From NCBI GenBank assembly GCA_028284325.1, contig JANQRX010000008.1:62001-126000 (forward strand): DNA of 64,000 nt, given 5' to 3'. A model generated the notes under the pieces. The model searched no databases, had not been told where the DNA came from, and saw only the letters and a program-made list of their open reading frames with translations. Positions 7,575 through 16,899 of this stretch are shown here, one piece after another. How positions within the stretch are numbered: the stretch's first letter is position 1; each line of letters opens with the position of its first letter. The position numbers and the translations under genes were made by a program. The DNA is from Bauldia sp. (GTDB taxonomy: Bacteria; Pseudomonadota; Alphaproteobacteria; Rhizobiales; Kaistiaceae).

Positions 7575-9740
7575 ATGGGCGACGACGTCGCGGATACGGA
7601 CGGATTGGCTCCGGCGCGCTTTCGCATCGGCATCGACATCGGCGGCACGTTCACCGACTTCACGGCTGTCGACGACGTGACGGGGAAGATCACGGTCACG
7701 AAACACCTGACGACACCCGACCAGCCGGAGAAAGCCGTGCTGGCGGGTCTGGAGGGCCTGACGGAACGCCTTCCCGACCTGCTGCCACAATCCGAAGCGG
7801 TCGTTCACGCGACGACGCTGGCGACCAATGTCGTGATCGAACGAAAGGGCGCACCAACCGCGTTGCTGACGACCGAGGGCTTTCGCGACATCCTCGAGAT
7901 CGGTCGCGAGTCGCGCTACCACCTGTACGATCCGTTCATCAGGTTTCCGGTCCCGCTGATTCCCCGGCCCCTCCGCGTCGGCGTAAGCGAGCGGGTTTAC
8001 GCCGACGGCACGGTCATCAAGCCGCTCGACGAAGACGATGTCCTTGGCGCAGTCGAACTTCTCAGGAGCGCCGGTGTGCGCTCGGTTGCCGTGTGCTACC
8101 TGCACGCCTACCGCGAGCCCGAGCACGAGCGACGTACCCGCGATCTTCTGCTCGACGCCCTGCCGGGCGTTTCGGTTTCGCTGTCGCACGAAGTGCACCC
8201 GGAGCCGAAAGAGTATGAGCGAACCTCCACAACCGTCGTCGACGCCTATGTGAAGCCGGTCATCGACGGTTATCTCGAGAGGCTGGAGGCGCGACTGGAT
8301 CGTCTCGGCTACAGCCAGCGGCTACTGATGATGCAGTCGAACGGCGGCGTCATCTCCGCCGAAACCGCTCGCCGCCATCCGATCCAGATCATCGAGTCGG
8401 GACCAGCGGCCGGCGTCGAAGCCGCCGCCTACTACGGTCGTCTGCTTGGCGAGCATGACGTCGTTTCCTTCGACATGGGCGGGACGACGGCCAAGCTCTG
8501 TCTTCTGCAAGGCGGCGACGCCGCCCGGACCCGCTCGTTCGAGGTGGACCGGGTCAGCCGATTCCGTCAGGGCAGCGGCATACCCGTGGCCATCCCGGTT
8601 TATGACCTGCTGGAGATCGGCGCCGGCGGCGGCAGTATCGCTCGTCTCAACGACCTCGGCCTCCTGCAGGTGGGCCCGGACAGCGCCGGCTCCGATCCCG
8701 GCCCGGCATGTTACCGATCGGGGGGCACCGCTCCGACGGTGACCGACGCCAATGTCGTTCTCGGCCACCTCGATCCCGACCACTTTCTCGGCGGCGAGAT
8801 GCCGCTCGACGCAGCGGCAGCGCGCACAGCCGTCAACGAGGATATCGCGAAGCCGTCGGAACTGCCGGTTCGGCAGGCCGCCTGCAGCATCGTCGACCTG
8901 GTGAACGAGACCATGGCGGCCGCGGCACGCATCCACATCGCCGACAAGGGCAAGGATGCAAAGGGCCTGACCATCGTCGCCTTCGGCGGCGCGGGCCCGC
9001 TGCATGCCTGCGCGCTGGCGCGCAAGCTCGGCTGTCGCCGGGTGATCATTCCACCCTTGCCGGGTGTAATGTCGTCGTTCGGCCTGTTGGCGACGTCGCT
9101 GGCGTTCGAGCAGGCTGCTGCGATCAGACAGCTTCTCGACGAACTGGACGGATCGGAGATCGAGAAACAGCGACGGGACCTGGAGATCGCGGCGGCCGCG
9201 GCGCTGCCCGACAACGCAGCCGAGCGTTTCCGCTGCATCGCAGAGATCTGCCATCTGTCACAGGACTATCCGCTGGAGGTGGAGATCTCCGGCGATCTCG
9301 GCAAACCCCTGACGCTGGAGAAGGCGAAGGCCGATTTCCGTCGCCAGTACGAAGACACCTACGGCCGTACGGACGATGACAATCCGCTGGAGCTCGTCGC
9401 CCTCCGCGTTCAGGCATTGTCACCGCCGCGCCCTATAGAGATGCCGGCGCTCGAGAGGAGCGATACCCGGGGAACGCCGGCAAGCGCGGAAGAAAATCGA
9501 ACGCGGCAGATCTACCAGCGATCACGCGACGAGATGGTCGAGGCACCGGTTTTCGTGCGCGAGTCGCTGAAACCTGGAACCGAGGTGGCCGGCCCCGCCG
9601 TGATCGAAGAACGGGAGTCGACGACCGTGCTGGGCGTTGGCGACCTCGCGATCGTCGACGACATCGGCTGTCTCGTCATCCAGATCGCGCCAACCGGCGC
9701 CGAAGCCGTGCAGCGGCATCCAGAGTTTGCGTCGAGTTGA
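7575..9740 (+). CDS. hyuA: Hydantoinase/oxoprolinase family ATPase subunit A (locus I)
   Basis: A 721-residue subunit of the family that includes N-methylhydantoinase, 5-oxoprolinase, caprolactamase and acetone carboxylase, which use ATP to activate a lactam or carbonyl. The N-terminal ATP-binding loop GIDIGGTFTDF is near residue 20; VHATTLATNVVIERKGA and EIGRESRYHLYDPF follow. The second half of the actin-like fold has ESGPAAGVEAAAYYG, SFDMGGTTAK and GAGGGSIA, and AFGGAGPLHACALA precedes the C-terminal domain with ERESTTVLG. The start at 7575 is the ATG nearest the family N-terminus; 7524 is possible. It is coupled to hyuB by a TGATG overlap. Confidence 0.93.
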   Translation: MGDDVADTDGLAPARFRIGIDIGGTFTDFTAVDDVTGKITVTKHLTTPDQPEKAVLAGLEGLTERLPDLLPQSEAVVHATTLATNVVIERKGAPTALLTTEGFRDILEIGRESRYHLYDPFIRFPVPLIPRPLRVGVSERVYADGTVIKPLDEDDVLGAVELLRSAGVRSVAVCYLHAYREPEHERRTRDLLLDALPGVSVSLSHEVHPEPKEYERTSTTVVDAYVKPVIDGYLERLEARLDRLGYSQRLLMMQSNGGVISAETARRHPIQIIESGPAAGVEAAAYYGRLLGEHDVVSFDMGGTTAKLCLLQGGDAARTRSFEVDRVSRFRQGSGIPVAIPVYDLLEIGAGGGSIARLNDLGLLQVGPDSAGSDPGPACYRSGGTAPTVTDANVVLGHLDPDHFLGGEMPLDAAAARTAVNEDIAKPSELPVRQAACSIVDLVNETMAAAARIHIADKGKDAKGLTIVAFGGAGPLHACALARKLGCRRVIIPPLPGVMSSFGLLATSLAFEQAAAIRQLLDELDGSEIEKQRRDLEIAAAAALPDNAAERFRCIAEICHLSQDYPLEVEISGDLGKPLTLEKAKADFRRQYEDTYGRTDDDNPLELVALRVQALSPPRPIEMPALERSDTRGTPASAEENRTRQIYQRSRDEMVEAPVFVRESLKPGTEVAGPAVIEERESTTVLGVGDLAIVDDIGCLVIQIAPTGAEAVQRHPEFASS

Positions 9741-11491
9741 TGCCCATGACCACCGATCCGTCATCGCTGGATCCGTTTCAGACCCAGGTCCTTTGGCAGA
9801 GATTGATCGCCATATGCGACGAAGCGGCGACGAGCCTGGTTCGGACCGCCTACTCGTCGGTCGTGCGCGACTACCATGACTATTGCTGTGGCCTGTTCGA
9901 CGCCGACGGCAATCTCCTGGCCCACTCGACGAAGACCACCGCCGGCTTCATCGGCATCATCCCGGAAGTCATGCGCCACTTTCTGCGCCGCTACGATCAG
10001 CGGGACATCAAACCAGGCGATGTCATGATCACGAACGACCCGTGGCTGGCGAGCGGTCACCTGCTCGATATCTCCGCCGCGACGCCGGTCTTCGACGGGC
10101 CGAACCTGGTCGGTTTCGCGCTGTGTGTCGTCCACCACCTCGACATGGGCGGCCGCATGGCGACCACCGAATCGAAGGACATGTACGAGGAGGGGCTGAA
10201 GGTCCCCATTCTGAAGCTCTACAGGCGTGGCCGGATCGACGACCAGGTCATCGACATATTGCGCGCCAACGTGCGCGTTCCCGACAAGGTCATCGGGGAC
10301 CTGAAGGCCCAGGTGGCGGCGAACAACGTCTGTGCGCGCGGTCTGCTGAAGATGATCGGCGAGTCGGGGCTCACCGGACTTGGCGATCTCGGAGCGGAGA
10401 TCGTTCGGCGATCGGAGGCGAGCCTGCGCGCGAAGATCATGCAGCTCGCCGACGGTGTCTACACGAACCACGTCACGTTGCCGCCGATCGGTGGCTGTCC
10501 GGACAAGATCGAGATCAGGGTCGCGCTGACGATACGTGGCGACGAGATCATCGTCGACTACGCGGGGTCCAGCGGTCAGGTGAGCGCTGCGCTCAACGTC
10601 CCGTTCAACATGACCCGTTCCTACTCCACCTACCCCATCAAGCTGGCGCTCGACCCGGACGTACCCAACAACGACGGCTGCCTGGCGCCGATCAAGGTGA
10701 CCTGCCCCGAAGGCACACTTCTCAATTGCCGGCCGCCGGCAGCCACCTGGGGCCGCACGATCATCGCCCACAACCTGCCTGAGATCGTGTTCGGCGCATT
10801 GGCCAAGGCCGCGCCGGAGAAGGTCGTCGCCGGAAGCGGCTCAACGCCGCTCAGCGCCATGTATGTGCATGGCCGCAAGCAAAACGGCCGCGCGTTCATC
10901 GGCGTTGTCGCCCATCTCGGCGGTCTCGGCGCGGGCCAGGGTTACGACGGACCATCCTGCACCAGCTTCCCGTTCAACGTGTCCAACATTCCCATCGAGG
11001 TCACGGAGAACGACGCGGCCATCCTCTACCTGCGCAAGGAACTGGTGCCCGATTCCGGCGGTCCGGGAGAGTTCCGCGGCGGGCTTGGACAAGAGGTCGA
11101 GTTCAGCATCCCCGACGGCGGCCACGCGCCGGACGGACCGGTCACCGCCGGCGTCAGAGGCTCGGGCCGTCATCCGGATTCAACCTACCCGGTATTTGGA
11201 AGGCTCGGCGGTGGCGTCGGACGCAACGAGGGCCTGCTGCTCAATCATCAACCGATCTCCCATGGCGCCCAACAGCAGCTTCGCCCTGGAGATCGAGTCA
11301 CCATCCGTCTGCCCGGAGGCGGCGGGTACGGCGACCCGCTTCGCAGACATGTCGATGCCGTCGTCCGCGACGTCCAGCGCGGGCACGTCTCGATCAAAGG
11401 CGCCGTGGACGACTACGGCGTCGCGATCGAACCGGAGACCTTGAATCTGGACGAAGAACAGACAACGACCAACAGGAGGAAAAGGACATGA
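9740..11491 (+). CDS. hyuB: Hydantoinase/oxoprolinase family subunit B (locus I)
   Basis: A 583-residue partner of the preceding HyuA. It shows the B-subunit signatures NDPWLASGHLLDI near residue 98 and VVHHLDMGGR near residue 130 (His/Asp residues likely to hold metal), then DYAGSSGQ, PNNDGC, PATWGRT, and the C-terminal GGGGYGDPLRR. Its ATG at 9740 shares one base with the hyuA stop, which sets translation in a fixed ratio. A strong AGGAGG for the next gene lies within its last codons. The exact lactam or cyclic amide hydrolysed is unknown. Confidence 0.93.
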   Translation: MPMTTDPSSLDPFQTQVLWQRLIAICDEAATSLVRTAYSSVVRDYHDYCCGLFDADGNLLAHSTKTTAGFIGIIPEVMRHFLRRYDQRDIKPGDVMITNDPWLASGHLLDISAATPVFDGPNLVGFALCVVHHLDMGGRMATTESKDMYEEGLKVPILKLYRRGRIDDQVIDILRANVRVPDKVIGDLKAQVAANNVCARGLLKMIGESGLTGLGDLGAEIVRRSEASLRAKIMQLADGVYTNHVTLPPIGGCPDKIEIRVALTIRGDEIIVDYAGSSGQVSAALNVPFNMTRSYSTYPIKLALDPDVPNNDGCLAPIKVTCPEGTLLNCRPPAATWGRTIIAHNLPEIVFGALAKAAPEKVVAGSGSTPLSAMYVHGRKQNGRAFIGVVAHLGGLGAGQGYDGPSCTSFPFNVSNIPIEVTENDAAILYLRKELVPDSGGPGEFRGGLGQEVEFSIPDGGHAPDGPVTAGVRGSGRHPDSTYPVFGRLGGGVGRNEGLLLNHQPISHGAQQQLRPGDRVTIRLPGGGGYGDPLRRHVDAVVRDVQRGHVSIKGAVDDYGVAIEPETLNLDEEQTTTNRRKRT

Positions 11492-12453
11492 CCACAAGAC
11501 GCGTACTTCTGGCCGCACTGGGCGCGATCGCCATCACAATCCCGATCTCCGGCGACCTCGCCGCTGAAGCTCAGTCGCCCACGTTTCTGACGCTCCGCGG
11601 CGGCGGTAGCGCCGGGTCCTGGTACATCGGCAGTGCGATCATCTCGACGATCGTCAATCGCGAGATCGAGAACACGATCATGACCGCAACGCTGGGCGCG
11701 GGGAATCGGAACATCGTCGACGTCCACGAAGGGGCGGCAGACTATGGCTTCGCAGTTGGCCGTTCTGCGGTCGAAGGCTTCCAGGGCGTCGGGAGCTTCG
11801 ACGCCAAGCAGGATGGTGTTCGGGCGGTTGCGTCGCTGTTTCCGTTAACGCTGCAGATCGTCACCCGGCAGGACTCCGGGATCGAGACCTTCACCGATCT
11901 TGTCGGCAGGCGCGTCTCGGCCGGGCAGCAGGGGTTCACGACCTTCGGCGTGCTGCAGGAACTCCTGAAGCTGAAGGGCCACACGATCGACGACGTCGAC
12001 CACTACTACCTGAACTATGCCGATGCGAACCAGCAGCTTCAGGACGGTCAGCTCGACGCGGTGATGGCGCTCACGGGCTATCCGAACCCGCCTTACAGCG
12101 AGCTCGAAAGCCTGTTCCCGATCAAGGTCGTGCCGCTGGACGAAGACCTGGTGGGCCGGTTCACGGAAGCGTTTCCCGGCTACAGCGCCGCGACGGTGCC
12201 CGGCGGCGCCTATCCGAGTTGGGGTCAGGATTCGCTGACCATCGCCTCACCGACGATCCTGATCACCAATGGCAGCCGGACCGACGACGAAGTCTACGGC
12301 ATCACCAAGACAATCTTCGAGAACCGGAAGGAGTTGGCCGGCGCCGCCGCGCCCTACAGGGACTTCCAGCCGGAGAACGTCCTGAACGGCATCGACATCC
12401 CTCTGCATCCGGGTGCCGAGCGGTATTGGCGTGAGGAGGGCCTGATACAGTAA
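11488..12453 (+). CDS. TAXI-family TRAP transporter solute-binding protein
   Basis: A 321-residue periplasmic binding protein of the TAXI (TRAP-associated extracytoplasmic immunogenic) family. Residues 1-28 are a signal peptide ending in AAEA. The mature N-terminus has RGGGSAGSWYIG and GAGNRN, followed by SLFPLTLQIV, YPNPPYSEL and HPGAERYWREE at the end. The start at 11488 has AGGAGG nine bases upstream and overlaps the hyuB stop. It delivers substrate to the fused permease encoded next. The regulator at 14407-16035 carries a clear paralogue of this protein as its C-terminal half. Confidence 0.93.
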   Translation: MTTRRVLLAALGAIAITIPISGDLAAEAQSPTFLTLRGGGSAGSWYIGSAIISTIVNREIENTIMTATLGAGNRNIVDVHEGAADYGFAVGRSAVEGFQGVGSFDAKQDGVRAVASLFPLTLQIVTRQDSGIETFTDLVGRRVSAGQQGFTTFGVLQELLKLKGHTIDDVDHYYLNYADANQQLQDGQLDAVMALTGYPNPPYSELESLFPIKVVPLDEDLVGRFTEAFPGYSAATVPGGAYPSWGQDSLTIASPTILITNGSRTDDEVYGITKTIFENRKELAGAAAPYRDFQPENVLNGIDIPLHPGAERYWREEGLIQ

Positions 12454-12463
12454 CCGGCGCACG

Positions 12464-14353
12464 ATGCCATCGCGCGGCCCCGGGGTTCAAAGCGTGTTTG
12501 CCATACGACGCGAACAGGTCGTCAACCTGCTCGCCCTGATAACGGGCCTGGTACATCTGTACGCCCCCATCTTCGGCCCGTGGCAACAGCTCAGGATCGT
12601 CTCTCTAGCGCTGTTTCTGGCACTGGCGATCCTGATGACCCCGTCGGCGCGCGGTGGCAAGGCGTCGTTCCGCCTGCTGGGAACGGCCTGGGACGCCGTC
12701 ATGCTGGCCGGCGCCGTCGGCGTCGGCGTCTACATCACCCTCAACTACGTCTCGTTCATCGATTCGACCGGTCGCCTGACGCTGGTCTGGGCGGTTGTCG
12801 GCATCGCGCTGATCGTCACGCTCCTCGAGGCGACGCGGCGCACGCTCGGCTGGCCACTGGTCATCCTGGCGCTGATGTTCATCGCCTACGCCCACTGGGG
12901 GCGTCATACCCCGCTGTTGATCGCGCATGGTGGCGCGCCGTGGGCCGACATCATCGAATTCGCGTTCCGCGACTCTTCGGGCATCTACGGTGTGGCCGTC
13001 GGCGTGATGGCCAGCTACGTCGTCCTTTTCATCATCATCGGCGCGATCCTCGAACGTGCCGGCGCCGCCGAGCTTCTGCTGGACCTTGCCAAGCGCATCG
13101 CCGGTCATGCGGTGGCCGGCCCGTCCAAAGTCGCCGTCGTATCGAGCTCTATGATGGCGACGATATCGGGCAGCGCGGTTGCCAATGTCGTCACGACGGG
13201 CGCGTTCACAATCCCGCTGATGAAGCGCACGCGCATGCCGCCGCATATCGCCGGCGGCATCGAGGCCGTGGCGTCAACGGGTGGCATCATCATGCCGCCC
13301 GTCATGGGCGCGGCGGCGTTCGTCGCGGCCCAGAATGCCGGCGTTCCCTACAGCCAGTTCATCGTCGCGGCTGCCCTGCCGGCCCTGCTCTACTACGTCG
13401 CGCTCTATATGTTCGTCGACCTCGAGGGGCGAAAGGCCGGAGCCGGCAGCCTTGAACTGAAGGAACTCCGTTCGTTCAGCGAGATCGGCCGCGACGGATG
13501 GTGGGTCCCCATACCGTTCGTGATTCTGGTTGGAATGCTTGTCTCCGGTTACAGCCCGGGGCGGTCGGCCGGCATGGGGCTGCTGGCGTTGGTGCTCTGT
13601 ATTCTGGTCGTCAAGGGTCCACGACGTGGCTTGGGCATTCTTGTCGAGGGACTGATCCACGGCACACGATCCACGGCCGCGCTCATGATGGCGGCTGCGA
13701 CGGCCGGCATTGTCATCGCCATGATCTACGTGAGCGGCCTGGGTTTTCGCTTCACCTACATCGTCTTGCAGCTCGGCGGCGACAACCTGCTCATCTCGCT
13801 CGCGCTGATCGGTCTCATCACGATCATTCTCGGCATGGGGCTGCCCATCACCGCCGCCTATCTGACCGCGGCGACCTTGGCCGCGCCGGTGCTGATCGCC
13901 ATGGACGTCGCACCGGTCACCGCACATCTTTTCGTGCTCTACTATGCGGCCGTGTCGGCCATCACACCGCCCGTTGCACTGGCCTCCTTTGCCGCGGCCG
14001 GGATTTCCGGTTCGGGCATGTGGAAGACGTCCTTCGCCAGCATGAAGCTCGGTATGGTGGGTTACCTGATCCCGTTCCTGTTTGTGGACCGCGACGGACT
14101 GCTCGTGCTCGGGACGGGCTTCTGGGACACGACCTACGCACTGATGACCGCCACGGCCGGACTGTTGGCGTTGACCATCGGCGTGGTGGGCTATCTCCGT
14201 GGTCAGATATCCCTGCCGGAACGCGGCGTGCTGATTCTGATCGCCTTTCTTTTCGCCGCGCTTCAGATCGCCTGGCTGGATGTCGTCGCCCTGCTTGTTC
14301 TGGCGGCGATCGTGACGCGAAACATGTTGCCAGGGCGCGCCGAGCGGGTCTAG
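12464..14353 (+). CDS. TRAP transporter fused permease (DctQM-type, TAXI class)
   Basis: A 629-residue membrane protein joining the small (4-helix) and large (12-helix) TRAP subunits, as is usual in TAXI systems. Hydrophobic segments fill nearly the whole length. The large-subunit core has MATISGSAVANVVTTGAFTI near residue 240, GGIIMPPVMGAAAFV near residue 275, and LGMGLPITAAYLTAATLAAP near residue 455, the conserved DctM motifs. The ATG at 12464 lacks a close ribosome site; a GTG at 12494 in frame is an alternative. Uptake should be driven by an ion gradient rather than ATP. Confidence 0.92.
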   Translation: MPSRGPGVQSVFAIRREQVVNLLALITGLVHLYAPIFGPWQQLRIVSLALFLALAILMTPSARGGKASFRLLGTAWDAVMLAGAVGVGVYITLNYVSFIDSTGRLTLVWAVVGIALIVTLLEATRRTLGWPLVILALMFIAYAHWGRHTPLLIAHGGAPWADIIEFAFRDSSGIYGVAVGVMASYVVLFIIIGAILERAGAAELLLDLAKRIAGHAVAGPSKVAVVSSSMMATISGSAVANVVTTGAFTIPLMKRTRMPPHIAGGIEAVASTGGIIMPPVMGAAAFVAAQNAGVPYSQFIVAAALPALLYYVALYMFVDLEGRKAGAGSLELKELRSFSEIGRDGWWVPIPFVILVGMLVSGYSPGRSAGMGLLALVLCILVVKGPRRGLGILVEGLIHGTRSTAALMMAAATAGIVIAMIYVSGLGFRFTYIVLQLGGDNLLISLALIGLITIILGMGLPITAAYLTAATLAAPVLIAMDVAPVTAHLFVLYYAAVSAITPPVALASFAAAGISGSGMWKTSFASMKLGMVGYLIPFLFVDRDGLLVLGTGFWDTTYALMTATAGLLALTIGVVGYLRGQISLPERGVLILIAFLFAALQIAWLDVVALLVLAAIVTRNMLPGRAERV

Positions 14354-14406
14354 TTCGTGACCGTTCGTGCGTAGAACGCGCGGCGCGAATCGAGTAGCGG
14401 GCAGCA

Positions 14407-16035
14407 ATGGCATCGACCAAAGCATGGCGGCAGGACTCCGGGTCCCTGGGCAAGGCGCTCGCCATTCTGCGTTGCTTCGTCGACCGGCAGGAACAATGGG
14501 GCGTCAAGGAATTGTCCGTCGCCCTGGATTTGCCGCCCAGCACCGTCCATCGAATCCTGAAGATCTTCAGCCGCGAGGGGTTCCTGACCTTCGATGCGGA
14601 GATCCAGAAGTACAAGGTCGGGATGGAACTCTTCCGGTTCTCTTCGGTGCTCGGCCGTCGCATCAGGATTCGGGAAGTCGCGCAACGATTCATGCGCAAG
14701 ATCGTCGATCGAACGGGCGAGAGTTGTTGGCTGGCCCTGTTCGACGCGGAATCCGAATCCATCGTCTACGTCGACGAAACCGAGGGACCGCATCCGTTCC
14801 GCCTCCACGCCCCTATCGGCCATCGGGAACCGATGACGGAAGGCGCGGCAGGTCTGGCGGTCCTCGCCTTTCTGCCCCAGGAGCAACGCGAGCCGTTCAC
14901 GACCGGCGACCGTCAACTGGAGAAGATTCTCGCCGAAACGCGATCGCGCGGTTGTGCGGTCGTGCATCAATCGGACGCCGCGCCGGGGCACGTCCTGGCC
15001 GCGCCGATCTTCGATGCGCAGGATCGACCGATCGGCTGCATCGGCATGGCGATCGGCGGGCTGAGGCCGGCGACGCTCGACGTCGACGGGGCCGCGGCGC
15101 TGCTTGCCAGGACGACGGCGCGTTTGTCGCAGGCCCTTGGTTCGCAGCTGCTCGCCGGCAGCGCCGCCGGAACGTGGCGCCTCGGCATGGGCGTCATTGC
15201 GGACCTTGTGAACGATCAGATTCCCGACCTTCAGATGACGGCCTCGTGGGGTGCCGGTAACCGCAATCTCGATGAACTGGCGCGCGGAACGGCGGGCTAC
15301 TGCATGACGGTCGCGGCAAGTCTTGATTCCGCGTTCAAGGGCAGAAAACCGTTCTCCCGGCCGCATCCCGAACTTCGCGGGATGTTCAGCCTGTTTCCCC
15401 TTCACCTGCATATCGTTGCTCGACGGGGCCTCGGTCGCCTGACCGGCATTGCCGACCTGCGAGGCCTCAGGATATCGCCCGCGGAAGCCGGGTTCTCGAC
15501 GGCTTTCGTCTTCGACGAGCTGTTTCGCATCGCCTGTGGCCATAGCGAAAAGCGTCCGGCCGGCAAGATCGTTCATCTAGACTACGCCGAAGCCAATCGG
15601 CAGTTGCGGGACAGCCGGCTTGACGTCGTGGTGGCATTGGCCGGTGTGCCCAATCCGCCCTATTCGGAACTGGCCCAGGATCCGGGGATAGAACTCGTCG
15701 AGGTGGAGGCCGACGTTGCGGCCGAATTCGTGCGTGAACAGCCCGCCTATGACCTGGCCACGATTCCGGCCGGAACCTACCCGAGCCAGCGCCAGGACAT
15801 ACAAACGCTCAAAGTTCCCACCGTGCTGTGCACCGTCGCTGATCGGCCCGAGGACGAGGTCTATGCGATCACCAAGGCCGTTTACGACAACCGCGACCAG
15901 CTGGCGCTCGCCGCGCCGGCGTACAGCGAGTTCTCAAAGGACTTCGCGCTGACGGGCTGGAGCGCGCCGATTCACCCCGGCGCGGAGCGCTTCTGGCGGG
16001 AACTGGATGGCCGCGGTCGACGCAGAACCGCGTAA
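14407..16035 (+). CDS. IclR-type regulator fused to a cytoplasmic TAXI binding-protein domain
   Basis: A 542-residue protein with two complete parts. Residues 1-245 are a full-length IclR regulator: winged helix around GVKELSVALDLPPSTVHRIL (about residues 31-50) and an effector domain ending GCIGMAIGG. Residues 248-535 are homologous end to end to the TAXI protein encoded two genes upstream: GSAAGTW, WGAGNRN near 281, SLFPLHLHIV, NPPYSEL near 415, DDEVY/EDEVYAITK and HPGAERFWRE near 525. There is no signal peptide or membrane segment, so the TAXI domain is cytoplasmic. Since it is last in the hyuAB-TAXI-TRAP operon, I infer that it senses the imported ligand (or a product) and controls the operon. 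LacI and LysR regulators also use binding-protein folds, but I know of no standard IclR-TAXI family. Confidence 0.88.
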   Translation: MASTKAWRQDSGSLGKALAILRCFVDRQEQWGVKELSVALDLPPSTVHRILKIFSREGFLTFDAEIQKYKVGMELFRFSSVLGRRIRIREVAQRFMRKIVDRTGESCWLALFDAESESIVYVDETEGPHPFRLHAPIGHREPMTEGAAGLAVLAFLPQEQREPFTTGDRQLEKILAETRSRGCAVVHQSDAAPGHVLAAPIFDAQDRPIGCIGMAIGGLRPATLDVDGAAALLARTTARLSQALGSQLLAGSAAGTWRLGMGVIADLVNDQIPDLQMTASWGAGNRNLDELARGTAGYCMTVAASLDSAFKGRKPFSRPHPELRGMFSLFPLHLHIVARRGLGRLTGIADLRGLRISPAEAGFSTAFVFDELFRIACGHSEKRPAGKIVHLDYAEANRQLRDSRLDVVVALAGVPNPPYSELAQDPGIELVEVEADVAAEFVREQPAYDLATIPAGTYPSQRQDIQTLKVPTVLCTVADRPEDEVYAITKAVYDNRDQLALAAPAYSEFSKDFALTGWSAPIHPGAERFWRELDGRGRRRTA

Positions 16036-16045
16036 GGCACCAACG

Positions 16046-16711
16046 TCACGAACGCTCGAAACTCGCCGCGGCAGCTTCGCGTGTGCGTGCGATCATGGCG
16101 CGTCCGATGCGCTCCGCGGCGTCGGCGTTGCTGTGCCGGCAGACATCGAGAAGCTGCTGCCAGTAGGTGTAGGATTCACGGCGCATCTCGGTCGATTCCA
16201 GACCGAGGCGTCGATAGCGCCCGACCTGAAAGTCGAGCTGGTGGAACATCTCGCGGATACGCTTGTTGTCGCACTTACCCATGATCAACGCCGTCAACGT
16301 GGCCGAGTGCTGGTTGTAGCTCACACCCGCATCGTCGACCGAGATCATCGTCTCCAGCAGCGTCAGTTGCTCGGCGAACTGATCGAGCGCGTCGTCGTCG
16401 CTGGCGCGCGCGAAGTGGCCGGCGGCGGCGCCGAACAGGATCGCCCGAACCTCCAGCGCGTCCAGCATCTCGTCGTAGTGAAGCACCGTGACCCGCGCAC
16501 CGTGCCGAGGCACGATCTGGAGCACGCCGTCGCGCTCGAGAATCCGGAACGCCTCGCGGACCGGAGCGCGGCTGACGCGAAACAGCTCCGACACCATCTT
16601 TTCGGTGATGCTTTCGCCCGGCTGGAACTGGCCGGCCATGATCGCTTCGGCCAGGAACCGGCTGATCTGCTCGGGTAGCGACAGGGTCTCTGGTGGTTTG
16701 ATCTGATCCAT
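16046..16711 (-). CDS. GntR-family transcriptional regulator (FadR/FCD type), locus II
   Basis: A 221-residue regulator. The winged helix spans residues 10-75 (ITEKMVSELFRVSRAPVREAFRIL, then the wing QIVPRHGARVTVL). The all-helical FCD domain follows. At positions where FCD metal ligands usually fall I see YNQHSATL, but the later segment near ESYTYWQQLLDV has no His, so metal binding may be lost. It converges on the IclR-TAXI gene with a 10-bp gap and diverges from hyuA of locus II across a palindromic promoter, which marks it as the likely local repressor of that locus. Confidence 0.88.
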   Translation of the reverse strand: MDQIKPPETLSLPEQISRFLAEAIMAGQFQPGESITEKMVSELFRVSRAPVREAFRILERDGVLQIVPRHGARVTVLHYDEMLDALEVRAILFGAAAGHFARASDDDALDQFAEQLTLLETMISVDDAGVSYNQHSATLTALIMGKCDNKRIREMFHQLDFQVGRYRRLGLESTEMRRESYTYWQQLLDVCRHSNADAAERIGRAMIARTREAAAASFERS

Positions 16712-16814
16712 CGGATTCGTCTTCCGTCCTGCAAGCTTCGTAGACCGCCCACGTGCCGCGGGGAAGGCTTGGCGCCCTGCCGGGATTTCACCCCACGGTA
16801 GTTACCTCTGAGTG

Positions 16815-16847
16815 AATTGTCGACAATTATCTTGTCGATGATAATTG
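16815..16847. promoter_or_regulatory. Promoter of locus II overlapped by two operator palindromes
   Basis: AATTGTCGACAATT (16815-16828) is a perfect 14-bp palindrome of the kind bound by FadR/VanR-type GntR proteins. CAATTATC-N8-GATAATTG (16824-16847) is a second dyad with 8-bp arms. On the plus strand TTGTCG (16817-16822) and GATAAT (16840-16845) are 17 bases apart, a good -35/-10 pair, and the -10 lies in the second dyad. A bound repressor would block polymerase directly. Confidence 0.7.
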
Positions 16848-16899
16848 ACTCGACTATCGGAGCATGCTGCTATGCGCCTGTCAGATCGCGGGGAAAGTC

